A stretch of DNA of 64,000 nt from Lysobacterales bacterium. Lineage in GTDB: Bacteria > Pseudomonadota > Gammaproteobacteria > Xanthomonadales > Xanthomonadaceae. Both the position numbers and the translations under genes were made by a program. Where the stretch lies: positions 868,001 to 932,000 of the forward strand of contig JADKCY010000002.1 in the NCBI GenBank assembly GCA_016718605.1. The letters are read 5' to 3'. How positions within the stretch are numbered: the first letter of the stretch is position 1; each line of letters starts with the position of its first letter. Below the pieces are notes generated by a model. It did not search any database and had not been told where the DNA came from. It was given only the letters and a program-made list of their open reading frames with translations. Below, piece after piece: positions 8,873-17,722 of the stretch.

Positions 8873-9138
8873 CAACGCGGCACCGGCAGCGGCTGCTCGG
8901 TGCCAAGGCTCTCCGCCCACGCTTGCACGGCCTGGTGATCGATGATGCGGCCGGCGTCTACATCAGCCAGCGCTTCTTGGGTCAGTCGGTCGCGTTCCTC
9001 TTCCTGGGCGATCCAGGCGGAAAGCGCCTGCTTCATGATCCAGCCGCGCGAGCGTTCAAGCAGTGAAGCGATCTGATCTACCTTGTCGGCCAGCGGAAGC
9101 GGGACGTGTGCGGTCAGCACTTTGGTTGCGGCTGTCAT
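8872..9138 (-). CDS. ParD/CopG-like ribbon-helix-helix antitoxin
   Basis: 88 residues from ATG at 9138. The first half (KVLTAHVPLPLADKVDQI, then ASLLERSRGWIMKQALSAWI) has the strand-helix-helix pattern of a CopG/RHH DNA-binding domain. The second half (EEERDRLTQEALADVDAG, then HQAVQAWAESL) is the usual toxin-binding tail of ParD-like antitoxins. Such proteins repress their own promoter and neutralise a ParE/RelE toxin. Here the partner toxin survives only as a 14-codon stub overlapping the stop codon, so this is an orphan antitoxin. An upstream in-frame ATG at 9180 is less likely. Confidence 0.75.
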   Translation of the reverse strand: MTAATKVLTAHVPLPLADKVDQIASLLERSRGWIMKQALSAWIAQEEERDRLTQEALADVDAGRIIDHQAVQAWAESLGTEQPLPVPR

Positions 9139-9180
9139 GGGGCACCTTCTATCGGAACCTGATCTTGCCGGAGCCGGCAA

Positions 9181-9821
9181 TGATTCGTGCAGATGATCGA
9201 ACGACGACAGTCTGATGCAAGAATCAGAGATTTCTGACTGACGAAGCCAGCAACGCTGGCCTAAGCTGACACCGTCGTCTAGGCCATTTCACGCTGTGCA
9301 CAGTGGGACGCGGGCAAGAATCCGCAACAAAGCGCCGACGTCCGGAGCCCGCAGTGATGCGGGCTTCGTTATTTGGGGCGCTTCAGACATCGGAAAACGT
9401 ACGCTGCAGACCTTGTGCAACGTTGAGTTTTGAGAACCTTGGCGTCAGTTGATCAGCGAAAGGAGATCGACGACCGCATGCACCCGTACTGGAATTTGCG
9501 GGGAACTGTTAACAAAAGTGAACAATGTCGATTTCGGTGCGAGGTTTTCCGCCAACCGAGCAGGTGACTCTGGTGGGTAAAATTTGCCAACATGCCGTCA
9601 CGGACATGCAGTGTTGGAGGTGTAGCCTGCTACTGAGATCGGTTTGGTTTGTGGTGATCTTCGAATCGTCGTTTGCCACGCTCCGATCTAGGGAAGATCT
9701 TAAACAATTCAGTCGCGGCTTGCGTCGCCCCTCGAAATCAATGAGTTACAAGAGCGGTGCAGGCCGTGACCGGAGTTGTTCAGAGCTGGGTTCTTTTCTC
9801 ATTTTCCGATGGGGGTTTGGA
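9181..9821. other. Gene-poor stretch between the antitoxin and the SGNH hydrolase
   Basis: About 640 bases. It should hold the antitoxin promoter near 9150-9250, and it contains a hairpin at 9346-9365 (listed separately). An open frame upstream of the hydrolase start (9525-9821) is in frame with that gene, but its composition is not protein-like and I treat it as leader. Nothing else was recognised. Confidence 0.4.
9346..9373 (+). terminator. Hairpin with weak T-rich tail
   Basis: AGCCCGCA, loop GTGA, TGCGGGCT (9346-9365) followed by TCGTTATTT. The 8-bp perfect stem and T-rich tail fit an intrinsic terminator. No plus-strand gene lies directly upstream now, so it may be a leftover of a lost gene. 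Confidence 0.4.
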
Positions 9822-10748
9822 ATGGACAGCGATAATCGGACAGTTGCTGCTGGGAGTGAAGCTGCGAAGCATGTGATCGCGCAGCGGATGGCATTTCTAG
9901 CCGAACAGGTTGCACTACCCGAACTGGTTAGGTCTTTAACGCCCGAGTCCGAGTCTAGTCTCGGAGCCGCCGGGATCGCAGCATTGAGGGCGAATGCGCC
10001 GAAAGCTGTTCTAGTTGCTGAAGGTGATAGTTGGTTTGACTACCCGCCGGCGGATGTCCTTGATGCAATTGAGGACCATCACGGTTACCGTGTTGAACGC
10101 GTGGCCCGTCGCGGCGATACCGTTGAAGATATGGCATTCAGCCCTTCGCAGATCGAGAAACTGGTGCGCTGTATTGAACGCATCATTCAGGATCGCAAAC
10201 CAGTAAAAGCGGTACTTTTGTCTGGTGGCGGCAATGACATCGCAGGTGAAGAGTTCAGCATGCTCCTTGAGCATTCCTTGTCAGGTAAAGCTCCCGTAAA
10301 CGCGATGATCGCCGAACAACTTATTAATGGTCGTATTCGCGATTCACTGCTTCGCTTGATCGGTACGGTTAATACGGTTTTCGAGTCATACCTCGGAGAA
10401 CGGGTTCCCATTATCATTCACGGATACGGTTATCCGGTTGCCGATGGACGGGGTTTTCTAGGCGGATGGTGGTTTCTTCCAGGACCGTGGCTTAGCCCGG
10501 GATTTGAGCGTAAGGGCATTCTTGACATGACCGCACGCCAACAGGTTATGCGGCATTTGATCGATATGTTCAACACCATGCTTTCAGATCTCGCCAGTGA
10601 CGTTGCGAATGGGGTCATTTACGTTGACGTTCGACCCTTACTCACAGACAACCTGAACAACTATAAGGAAGACTGGGCGAATGAACTACACCCATCTCAA
10701 GAAGGTTTCAAACGTGTAGCGGCTCGGATCGCTGGTGCGATTCCATAG
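9822..10748 (+). CDS. SGNH/GDSL-type hydrolase, cytoplasmic, function unknown
   Basis: 308 residues from ATG 9822, preceded by GGGGG. The SGNH blocks are visible: block I VLVAEGDSWFDYP with nucleophile Ser70, block II Gly near 98 in RRGDTVED, block III SGGGNDI with Asn138, and block V NELHPSQEG with His290; the usual Asp three residues before the His is Asn here. There is no signal peptide from this start, so the enzyme is probably intracellular. Members of this group are predicted esterases or acyl hydrolases of unknown substrate. The gene stands alone between a broken toxin-antitoxin locus and the Wadjet locus, in an island made almost entirely of defence genes, which makes a defence or anti-defence role possible but unproven. 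Codon use looks slightly less GC-rich than its neighbours. Confidence 0.75.
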   Translation: MDSDNRTVAAGSEAAKHVIAQRMAFLAEQVALPELVRSLTPESESSLGAAGIAALRANAPKAVLVAEGDSWFDYPPADVLDAIEDHHGYRVERVARRGDTVEDMAFSPSQIEKLVRCIERIIQDRKPVKAVLLSGGGNDIAGEEFSMLLEHSLSGKAPVNAMIAEQLINGRIRDSLLRLIGTVNTVFESYLGERVPIIIHGYGYPVADGRGFLGGWWFLPGPWLSPGFERKGILDMTARQQVMRHLIDMFNTMLSDLASDVANGVIYVDVRPLLTDNLNNYKEDWANELHPSQEGFKRVAARIAGAIP

Positions 10749-10849
10749 CGTCCGGTCCATGGTTAACGGCTCTCTACCTGCATTTGCAACGCACCGGTAT
10801 AGCGTCGGCCGGGTTGAGTAACTATTTTTTTCCTGGCGGAGGTGTGCCC

Positions 10850-11035
10850 ATGTTTCCAATGCCCGATCCCGATATTGAAAAACACAAGATTTGCGTTCCT
10901 GGTTTTGTTGTTCTACTGCCACGGACTGCAAGTGCATGGTCGGTTGTTGAAAAAATGACCGGTGCGGTGAGAACGGCAGCGCATCGCGAGATGGGTATTG
11001 ACGGAGCTCGACCACTGGAAGAACCAAGGCAATGA
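10850..11035 (+). CDS. Possible small hypothetical protein
   Basis: A 61-codon frame starting ATG at 10850, eight bases after GGCGGAGG, so the ribosome site is good. The product begins MFPMPDPDIEKHKIC and has no recognised domain. It follows the SGNH gene by about 100 bases. A different frame over 10980-11108 also looks fairly protein-like (about 40 residues, basic), so this stretch may be a decayed gene. Low confidence. Confidence 0.25.
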   Translation: MFPMPDPDIEKHKICVPGFVVLLPRTASAWSVVEKMTGAVRTAAHREMGIDGARPLEEPRQ

Positions 11036-11370
11036 TCGACGCGCCAAGCGTGTCAGGGCGCTGCTGCCGACCCTTCGGACTCTTGTCTCAGACAAGCCCA
11101 GGGTCATGTGATCCTGCTAACTCGCGATGTGCTCCTCGCCGCGAGATGTAAGCGACGCGGCGTCTCGTTCAGGCTCCAATCTGCCGAAGACTCTCACTGG
11201 AATGCCGAGCCCGAGCGACCTGATTCCACCGCGTTGGAGCTCAGAAAGGAACTGGCGGAACTCAAGCGGCTCGATTCTACCTTTTGCTCAACAGTTTTGA
11301 TCCCACCTTGATGCGGGCATGGGCGTGGCACTTGCTGCGAGCAACTCAGTTGACGCATCGGGAGAACAGC
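11036..11370. other. Stretch with no supported gene
   Basis: Short open frames only; none has a convincing start or a recognised domain. It lies downstream of both the SGNH gene and the minus-strand WYL regulator. Confidence 0.3.
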
Positions 11371-12219
11371 TCACCCGGGCGTCCATCGCGCCAACGGCGG
11401 CAAGCGCTCGGGCTCATCGACCTGCAGCAAGAACTCCGGCGGGCGTTGCTCCTTCGCATCTAGGGCTGCGCGATAGGCCTGAAGTAGGTAGGGCACCAAG
11501 GCCGCCCGCCGGGTGATGACGCGCGCGGACGTGCCACCCGTGTACTCGACGCGAACCAAGCGCTGTTGACTCGCGGTCAGCGCCTCATGCGGGACCAGAC
11601 GCACTTTGACCTCTAACGTCCACCCCGCATCATCCTGCGAACCGAAGGGTGCGCGGTCAGGCAGCCGTATCGCCGCGCTGATGCGCCCGAGATTGAAGTC
11701 CAGAAAAGCCGAACGCAGCGTGCACCACGCGCGCAGGTGCCACCTCGGCCCGCCGTAAACGAGCGTGTGCGGATAGATGGTCCGCTTCCGCGGTTCTGGG
11801 TGCGACATCGACGCGTACGCAATCGTGACGCCCTGTCCGTGTGCGATCGCCTGGTGAAGCGGCCGAAACACCGACGGCTTCACCAAGTCGTCCTCAAGGC
11901 ACACACGCTCGAAGGCCGCAGGAATGCCGGGATTGAAGGCGCTGTAGGAAGGTGCGCCGATAAGGTTCGCGTATTCGCCGAACTTGCCCTTGGTCAGGCG
12001 TGGCGCGAGGATTTCACTGGCGACGTAGGCGCGCGAGCCGACATCAAAGGAGACGTCGTGCGGCGCCGAATCCCGGTACGCCGCGAGATCCCGCGCTGCC
12101 TGGGACGCGTGCACCGTGAAGAACTCCCGCAACCGGCTGTTTGAGGCCCGCCCTTCCCACAAGAGCAGCGTCTCGATCGCTCTCTGGCGGGCTTCGGCGA
12201 GGTCGGTCTTGACCGGCAT
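11371..12219 (-). CDS. BrxR/CapW-like WYL-domain transcriptional regulator
   Basis: 282 residues. The N-terminal 70 residues look like a winged helix (RQRAIETLLLWEGRASNSRL, then REFFTVHASQAARDLAAYRD). The middle carries a WYL domain: VTIAYASMSHPE, RTIYPHTLVYGGPRWHLRAW (His replaces the Tyr of WYL) and FLDFNLGRI. The C-terminal part resembles the WCX segment. Regulators of this build (BrxR, CapW) repress BREX, CBASS and other defence operons and are thought to release DNA on sensing a nucleic-acid ligand. The gene is divergent from the Wadjet operon with only 82 bases between the two starts, and that gap holds two copies of an 11-mer likely to be its operator. The most economical reading is a repressor of jetABCD and of itself. 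Confidence 0.8.
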   Translation of the reverse strand: MPVKTDLAEARQRAIETLLLWEGRASNSRLREFFTVHASQAARDLAAYRDSAPHDVSFDVGSRAYVASEILAPRLTKGKFGEYANLIGAPSYSAFNPGIPAAFERVCLEDDLVKPSVFRPLHQAIAHGQGVTIAYASMSHPEPRKRTIYPHTLVYGGPRWHLRAWCTLRSAFLDFNLGRISAAIRLPDRAPFGSQDDAGWTLEVKVRLVPHEALTASQQRLVRVEYTGGTSARVITRRAALVPYLLQAYRAALDAKEQRPPEFLLQVDEPERLPPLARWTPG

Positions 12220-12241
12220 GAAGGATCCTCACATTTGCCTG

Positions 12242-12269
12242 CTATGATAGTATGCCGACTATGATAGTA
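12242..12269. promoter_or_regulatory. Putative operator for the WYL regulator in the Wadjet promoter
   Basis: CTATGATAGTA occurs twice in direct orientation (12242-12252 and 12259-12269), with a 17-base period. Across the gap, ATAGT (12248-12252) faces ACTAT (12258-12262), giving an inverted element as well. It lies in the 82-base region between the WYL regulator and jetA, the expected place for a shared operator. Binding is inferred. Confidence 0.5.
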
Positions 12270-12301
12270 CGAAAGCGCGCACAAGGGCGCGTCACCCACG
12301 C

Positions 12302-13726
12302 ATGATGGATCGCTCGCTGTTTGATCGACTACCGCTTGGTCTCTTTCGCCCCTTGGCGGCGGGCAGCACGGCCGAGCGTAACTGGCAGCTACTGGTAGCC
12401 CTGTTCGAGCAGGCATGGGCGCCCGGCGTGGCTGCCCCTGGCGAAGAGATCGAGAAGTCCCGCGTCGTCCGGCTGATCGAGAGTCAGTTCATTCTGATGG
12501 GCTCCGGCGCGAATGCCGAGGACGAATCGCCGGACACGCCGATCGCGATCCGCGCCAACAACGCCTACCTCTACCTGCGCGATGCGGGATGGCTGACCGA
12601 ACGCCGCCGCGGGGTCCGGTTCATGGTGACGGTGCGCCCGGTCGTGGCGCAGTTCTTCGATGTATTGGCCGACTTCGCCGAGCGCGGCCCCGAGTTTCTG
12701 GGGAGCAAGGTGCAGTCCATCCAGGCCAACCTGCGGTTGGCCGTTGACAACACCGACGGCGGTGCGCTGCGGGAAGCGGCGCAGCAGTGCCAGCGCCTGA
12801 TGAGCCATATCGCAAACACCGGCGTGCAGGTCTTCGACCTGATGGAGAAGCTGCAGAAGGTCGGATCCGTGCGCGAGTTCGTCCAAGGCTTCTTCGAGAA
12901 TTACATCGAGAAGCTGTTCATCGCCGACTACCTGACGATCCGCACCGAGAACCATCCACTACGGCATCGGGCGCAGATCGTCAGCGATGCGACACACTGC
13001 GAGCACGTCGAGGCGCTTTCGGAGCCGCTGGTCGAGTGGTACACAGCGCGGCTCGCCGGCGGCGACGCTGATCGCGGCCGACGACTGTTCCAGCGCGACA
13101 CCGCGACGCTCCGTCGGCTCTCGGACATCGAGGACCACCTTGCCCGCCTCGACGCCGAGATACGCAGCGCGAACCAGCGGGCACTGATCTACCTCGAATA
13201 CAAGGTGCGGGCGCCGCGCTCGTTCGATCAGTTGCTGGTGCGCGCATGCCGTGGCGCTGCCGCCCTGACGGAAGACCACATCGGGCTTCCCGCCGCGGCA
13301 CCGCTGGAGCCGCTCTCCGAACAATGGCTCGCACGCCGCCAAAGTCCGGCAGCGGCGGCCGTGGGTAGCGATCTGCGCCGCGAGCCGCCGACGATCGAGG
13401 CACGAGCGCTGGATGCCTTGCGCAAACAAATGGCCGCCAGCCGACGCGTCACGCCGCTCGCGGTGGCCACCTACGTCGCCCGGCACCTGGGTCGCCAGGA
13501 GACCACGTCTTCCGATGCGCTGACGGTCGATTCGGTTCTGGATCTGTGCTGCTACCAGCGACTGCTGCTGATTGCGTCGCGCCAGCAGGCCTCGAGCGAC
13601 GACGCGCGCCATGACCCGTTCGCCACCATGGTGCCTGGCCTGAGGATCCGCTTCGGTGACGGTTTCACCGCCAACGCCCACATGCGGCATCGCCGCTTCC
13701 TCCTGCAGCGAGTACACCCGCGATGA
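12302..13726 (+). CDS. jetA: Wadjet subunit JetA (DUF3375)
   Basis: 474 residues, the kleisin-like subunit of the Wadjet SMC complex by gene order and size. Recognisable features include an alpha-helical N-terminal half (LFEQAWAPG, FFDVLADFAERGPEFLG), an arginine-rich middle and a C-terminal tail. It is the first gene of a four-gene operon in the canonical order A-B-C-D. Wadjet recognises and cleaves closed circular DNA such as plasmids. Two adjacent in-frame ATG codons (12302 and 12305) are possible starts; there is no strong ribosome site. The last codons overlap the jetB start as ATGA. The promoter carries the putative WYL-regulator operator. Confidence 0.85.
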   Translation: MMDRSLFDRLPLGLFRPLAAGSTAERNWQLLVALFEQAWAPGVAAPGEEIEKSRVVRLIESQFILMGSGANAEDESPDTPIAIRANNAYLYLRDAGWLTERRRGVRFMVTVRPVVAQFFDVLADFAERGPEFLGSKVQSIQANLRLAVDNTDGGALREAAQQCQRLMSHIANTGVQVFDLMEKLQKVGSVREFVQGFFENYIEKLFIADYLTIRTENHPLRHRAQIVSDATHCEHVEALSEPLVEWYTARLAGGDADRGRRLFQRDTATLRRLSDIEDHLARLDAEIRSANQRALIYLEYKVRAPRSFDQLLVRACRGAAALTEDHIGLPAAAPLEPLSEQWLARRQSPAAAAVGSDLRREPPTIEARALDALRKQMAASRRVTPLAVATYVARHLGRQETTSSDALTVDSVLDLCCYQRLLLIASRQQASSDDARHDPFATMVPGLRIRFGDGFTANAHMRHRRFLLQRVHPR

Positions 13727-14328
13727 GCAATCCCTGGGTTCGACTGGCCGAGCGCCACGGCGGCAGTGTCACCGTCGACGACCTGACGAAGGCCGCGCAT
13801 CGGCTCAACACGATGCAGGTCATCTACGCGACGGACCACGGATGCCGCGCGAGCTACGACCTGATCACGACGTTCCTCGCGGAGTTTCGCCAGGTCTTCG
13901 AGCCGCTGGGCCGCGAGCTGCTGCACCGTCCGCACCATGGATACGTGATGTGCACGTCCGACCTGCGGATCGGGCCGCGGTTGGGGCTCACGGCGACCAG
14001 GATGGGCGTCGTCCTGCGACGTCTGTACGACGAGAAGATGACGAGGGCCGATATCGAAAGCGGCCAGGTCGTGGTCGACCTCGTCGAGCTTCAGCAGGCC
14101 TGGCAGGACTACCTGAGCATGGAATGGAATTTTCGTCAGGGGGATCTGGTGGACGTGCTGAAGACGCTCAGGAAGCACAGCATCGTGCTGCTGCGCGACA
14201 CGAGCGACTTGGCGACGCCCTTTGAGGTGATCGTGCGATCCGCGATCGAGGACGTGTTCGGCGAGCGGGTGTTGCATAGCCTCGCAAGCTACGGCGACGA
14301 CGCGGAGGACGAAGATGAAGCTGCTTGA
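13723..14328 (+). CDS. jetB: Wadjet subunit JetB (DUF4194)
   Basis: 201 residues, the KITE-like winged-helix subunit of the Wadjet complex by position and size. It binds the kleisin JetA and the SMC protein JetC. The segment ATRMGVVLRRLYDEKMTRAD resembles a winged-helix segment. The ATG overlaps the jetA stop by four bases, and its 3' end overlaps jetC by 14 bases, so the four jet genes are translationally coupled. Assignment relies on the operon, since JetB proteins are poorly conserved. Confidence 0.83.
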   Translation: MSNPWVRLAERHGGSVTVDDLTKAAHRLNTMQVIYATDHGCRASYDLITTFLAEFRQVFEPLGRELLHRPHHGYVMCTSDLRIGPRLGLTATRMGVVLRRLYDEKMTRADIESGQVVVDLVELQQAWQDYLSMEWNFRQGDLVDVLKTLRKHSIVLLRDTSDLATPFEVIVRSAIEDVFGERVLHSLASYGDDAEDEDEAA

Positions 14329-17300
14329 GCGAATCACCATGCTGCAGTGGTTCCTGTATGAGCGCATGGACCTCGACATCGCGCGTAACACCGCGTTCCT
14401 CGGTCCCAACGGGACAGGCAAGACGGCACTGCTCGATGCGATCCAGACTGTGATGCTGGGCGCGGATCAGGGTCGGATGCGGTTCAACCCGCAGGCCGAC
14501 GGCAAAAAGCGCGACCGCAACCTTCATTCCTACTGCCTGGGCGTCTACGACCAGCGCGCCGACGGTCGCTGCCGTGACGTGGCGACGACGTACATCTCGC
14601 TCGTGTTTCGGGATGACCGAACCGGGGAGCCGGTCAGTGCCGGCGTCGCGCTGTCGGCACGCCACGACTCGGCCGATGTTGTGTTCCATGGGCTGTTCAT
14701 CCTGCCGGGCGTGGCACTGTCGAGCGATCACCTCGTCGAGAAGCACGGCGACGTCGACCACGTGATGCCGTGGCGTGAAGCACAGGTGGTGTTCCGCGAC
14801 CTTGTGCGCGAGGCTGGTACCGATCGTCAGGCCATCGTGCTCCAGCACCGCGAAGAGTTCCTGCGGCGGCTGATCACGGACCACCTGGCCGGCAAGGACG
14901 ATCACCCGAACGCAGCCTTGTTCCGCCACGCATTCCAGCAGAGCCTGCACCTGAAGGTGATGGATGACCTCAGCGCCGCGCTGCGCGACTATCTGATCGA
15001 ACCGCAACCCACACGCATCCGCGAGTTCAAGGAGCGTGTCGAGCAGTTCAAGAAGATGCGTGATCTAGTCGACCGCATCCGGGCACAGATTGACTCCCTC
15101 GGAGAGGTGCGCAAGGAGTACGCCGAGGTGCGCAAGCACCGCATCCGCGACACCAATCTCGTCGCGCTGGCCTGCGTGTTGGCGGTCGAAGATGTCAACG
15201 ATCGCCAATCGCAATGCGACGACGATATCGCGAAGACCAAGGGCGCCCTGAACCGTGTGAATGCGGAGGTAGAGCGCGCCAAGGTCGACAACGAGACCGC
15301 CAAGGCCGCTGAGCGCGCGGCCATCGAGGAGCGTGCGCGCGACCGGGAATACCAGGCGCACGTCGACAGCAGCCGGTCGCTGCACCAGCAAGAGGGGCTC
15401 GCTACGTCCAGTCAGGACGCGATGAAGCGCGAGTGCGACGGGATGTTTCGGGCTCTGGGCGTCGCAAGTAAGCTTCCCGGCATGCAGGGCGACGTGGCAG
15501 ACCTGCAGAAGGCAGCAACGGCCGTGGGAGGCATTCAGGGCCAGCTCGACAGCAAGGCGCTTCCGGATGTGCCCGCGTTGACCCACCTGGCCGACGGTTT
15601 GGCCGGCATTGCCTCGCGGTTGCAGAAGCAGTTTGTCCAGGCAGAGCGCGATCACGACGCGGCGTTGCAGTTAGCGGCGCTCGCCAAGAAGGCGGCCGAG
15701 CGTGCCTCAAAGGGCCTGGGTGACCTATCGGAACCGGTGAAGCTGCTGCTCCTGCGGCTTGAAGACGCCGGCATCCCCGCCACACCTGTCTGCGACTTGG
15801 TGCGCGTGACCGACGAGCGCTGGCAGCCTGTGATTGAGGCGTACCTGGGCTCGAACATCCAGGCACTGCTGGTCGATCGCACCCGCGAGGTCGACGCGGT
15901 GAAAGTGTTCCGCAAGATGCGGCGCGACGAAAACACCTACGGCGCTCGCCTCGCGACGCCGTCGCGCATTCGCACCTGGCGCGCGCCTGGCACGGGCAAG
16001 TACGCGGCCGCGCTGATCGATGGCGACGACAGCGACGCCATCGCGTACCTGCAGGGCGAGTTGGGGCGCATCACGTGCGTCGAGACCGAACAGGAACTCC
16101 TGTCGGCCGAACGTGCGTTCACCGTGGACGGCATGATCGCGACGGGTGGTGGTATCGACCGGCGTCGCTTGCCCATGGAGCTGCGCATCGGCCGGCGCGA
16201 TCAGGAGGAAGCGCGCGCGACGGCACAGCGCAAGCTCGAAGAGCAGCAGGCGGCGGTGGGCGACTCTGCCAGAGCGAAGAAGCAGGTCGACGACGCCCTC
16301 AAGCAGTTCGGTACCTACGCATCGGCTGAGGTGACCCTACAGCGGATCTCGACGCTGGTAAATGATCTGGCGAAACATCGCCAGCTGCTGCACGACATGC
16401 GCTACCAACAGCAGGCCAGCATGACCGGCAACCTCGCGGCGCTCGAGGAACGTGTACAGCAGACGGCGACGACCGCGGAAAAGGCGAACGCGCACTGGAT
16501 TGCGCAGAGCAAGGAATCGGCGAAGCTCGAAAGCGCGTTGCAACGCTTTGAGGGGGACCGCGAGCGTATCCGGCGTGAAGCCGAGGACGCCTATGCGGCT
16601 GAGCGCAACGCCAAGGCGCAGCCGCTCTATGACCCCAATGAAGTCGAGCGCCAACGGATGCGCGTGGAGGCCGACGCGGACATGCCGACGTCTGACCGGA
16701 TCGACAAGTGTCGCCGCGAGGCCCGCAGCGCCGGCGGTCGCGCCCGGGAGTACGAACTGGAGGCCGGCGAACGACTGACCCGCTATCACCTCGAGTTCAA
16801 CGTCAACACGGACACCCCGTCCGACTGGCTGGGACGAGCCAAGATGGTCGAGGCCGAGTACACGCGCTTGGAGACGTTCACGCTCGCGGAGAAGAAGGCG
16901 GAGTCCGACAACGCGCTCAAAGCTGCTGAGCAGGTGTTCCGCACCGACGTCGTGCACTCGCTGCTGACCGGATTCGACCGGATCAGTGACCAGATCAAAG
17001 TGCTCAACATGGTGCTGAAGAAGGCACCTGAGTTCTCGAACCGCGAACGCTACGGGTTCCGGAGCGATGTGATTGACGCGCACCGGCAGCTCTACAACTT
17101 CCTCCAGCAGGCACGTGACTTCGGCGCGGAGGATTCGCTCTGGGGTGAAGCGGCGCGAATGCCAGCCGAGTTCCGCGAACTTATGGAGTCGGACGCAACC
17201 AGCCCGCTGCTGGCGGATACCAGTCCGTTGTTCGACCCACGCCGCTTCTTCGCCTTCGACATCGACATCCTGCGCAACGGCGAGAAGATTGGTGTGTTGA

Positions 17301-17722
17301 GCAAGCGCTTCGGCCCGGGTTCCGGTGGCGAGCATCGCACGCCGCTTTACGTGATCTTCGGCGCGGCGCTGGCCGCCGCTTACGGGAACCTTCACGGCAA
17401 CAACGCTGGCGGCGGCCTGATGCTGCTCGATGAGGCGTTCGACAAGATGGATGAGCAGAACGTCCGCGCCGTGGCCGAGTACCTCAACGCGCTCGGACTC
17501 CAGCTTCTGATGGCGGGGCCCGAGACCGATCAACCCAAGCTCAGCTCATTCCTGCACAGCTACTACGACCTAGCGCGGCATGGCTCGCGCACCGTCCAGA
17601 TGGTCTACACGCAGGTGATGGCCGAGGCACGAGAGCTGCTGGCCAGCGACAACCCGATGCTGCATCCGGAGCTGCTCGAACGCGAAATTGCGCGGCTGCA
17701 GGCGCAGGAAGCCACAGCGTGA
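14315..17722 (+). CDS. jetC: Wadjet SMC-like ATPase JetC
   Basis: 1135 residues, SMC/MukB-like. Walker A GPNGTGKT is at about 30-37. Long charged helical segments from about 230 to 420 and 580 to 900 form the coiled coil, with a hinge-like domain between (PVCDLVRVTDERWQPVIEAY to DGMIATGGGIDRRR). The ABC signature FGPGSGGEH is near 1000 and Walker B LMLLDEAFDKMDEQN near 1040. This motor extrudes DNA loops and lets the complex judge whether DNA is a small circle. All ATPase motifs are intact, so the protein is probably active. It starts inside jetB and its stop overlaps the jetD start (GTGA). Confidence 0.9.
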   Translation: MKLLERITMLQWFLYERMDLDIARNTAFLGPNGTGKTALLDAIQTVMLGADQGRMRFNPQADGKKRDRNLHSYCLGVYDQRADGRCRDVATTYISLVFRDDRTGEPVSAGVALSARHDSADVVFHGLFILPGVALSSDHLVEKHGDVDHVMPWREAQVVFRDLVREAGTDRQAIVLQHREEFLRRLITDHLAGKDDHPNAALFRHAFQQSLHLKVMDDLSAALRDYLIEPQPTRIREFKERVEQFKKMRDLVDRIRAQIDSLGEVRKEYAEVRKHRIRDTNLVALACVLAVEDVNDRQSQCDDDIAKTKGALNRVNAEVERAKVDNETAKAAERAAIEERARDREYQAHVDSSRSLHQQEGLATSSQDAMKRECDGMFRALGVASKLPGMQGDVADLQKAATAVGGIQGQLDSKALPDVPALTHLADGLAGIASRLQKQFVQAERDHDAALQLAALAKKAAERASKGLGDLSEPVKLLLLRLEDAGIPATPVCDLVRVTDERWQPVIEAYLGSNIQALLVDRTREVDAVKVFRKMRRDENTYGARLATPSRIRTWRAPGTGKYAAALIDGDDSDAIAYLQGELGRITCVETEQELLSAERAFTVDGMIATGGGIDRRRLPMELRIGRRDQEEARATAQRKLEEQQAAVGDSARAKKQVDDALKQFGTYASAEVTLQRISTLVNDLAKHRQLLHDMRYQQQASMTGNLAALEERVQQTATTAEKANAHWIAQSKESAKLESALQRFEGDRERIRREAEDAYAAERNAKAQPLYDPNEVERQRMRVEADADMPTSDRIDKCRREARSAGGRAREYELEAGERLTRYHLEFNVNTDTPSDWLGRAKMVEAEYTRLETFTLAEKKAESDNALKAAEQVFRTDVVHSLLTGFDRISDQIKVLNMVLKKAPEFSNRERYGFRSDVIDAHRQLYNFLQQARDFGAEDSLWGEAARMPAEFRELMESDATSPLLADTSPLFDPRRFFAFDIDILRNGEKIGVLSKRFGPGSGGEHRTPLYVIFGAALAAAYGNLHGNNAGGGLMLLDEAFDKMDEQNVRAVAEYLNALGLQLLMAGPETDQPKLSSFLHSYYDLARHGSRTVQMVYTQVMAEARELLASDNPMLHPELLEREIARLQAQEATA

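Noticed and set aside
9525..9821. 99-residue N-terminal extension of the SGNH hydrolase
   Set aside because: The extension has a non-protein-like composition, and ATG 9822 gives the normal length and a ribosome site.
11291..11325. Sequence resembling the transposon-end repeat (TCCCACCTT followed by GCGG)
   Set aside because: Only a loose match to one repeat, without a second repeat at 20 bases or a TGTGA terminus.
16337..17533. Long antisense open frame (398 codons) over jetC
   Set aside because: It lies fully within the SMC gene, has no recognisable domain and reflects high-GC codon bias on the opposite strand. Similar antisense frames over jetA, jetC start, nrdJ and the histone-like gene were dropped for the same reason.
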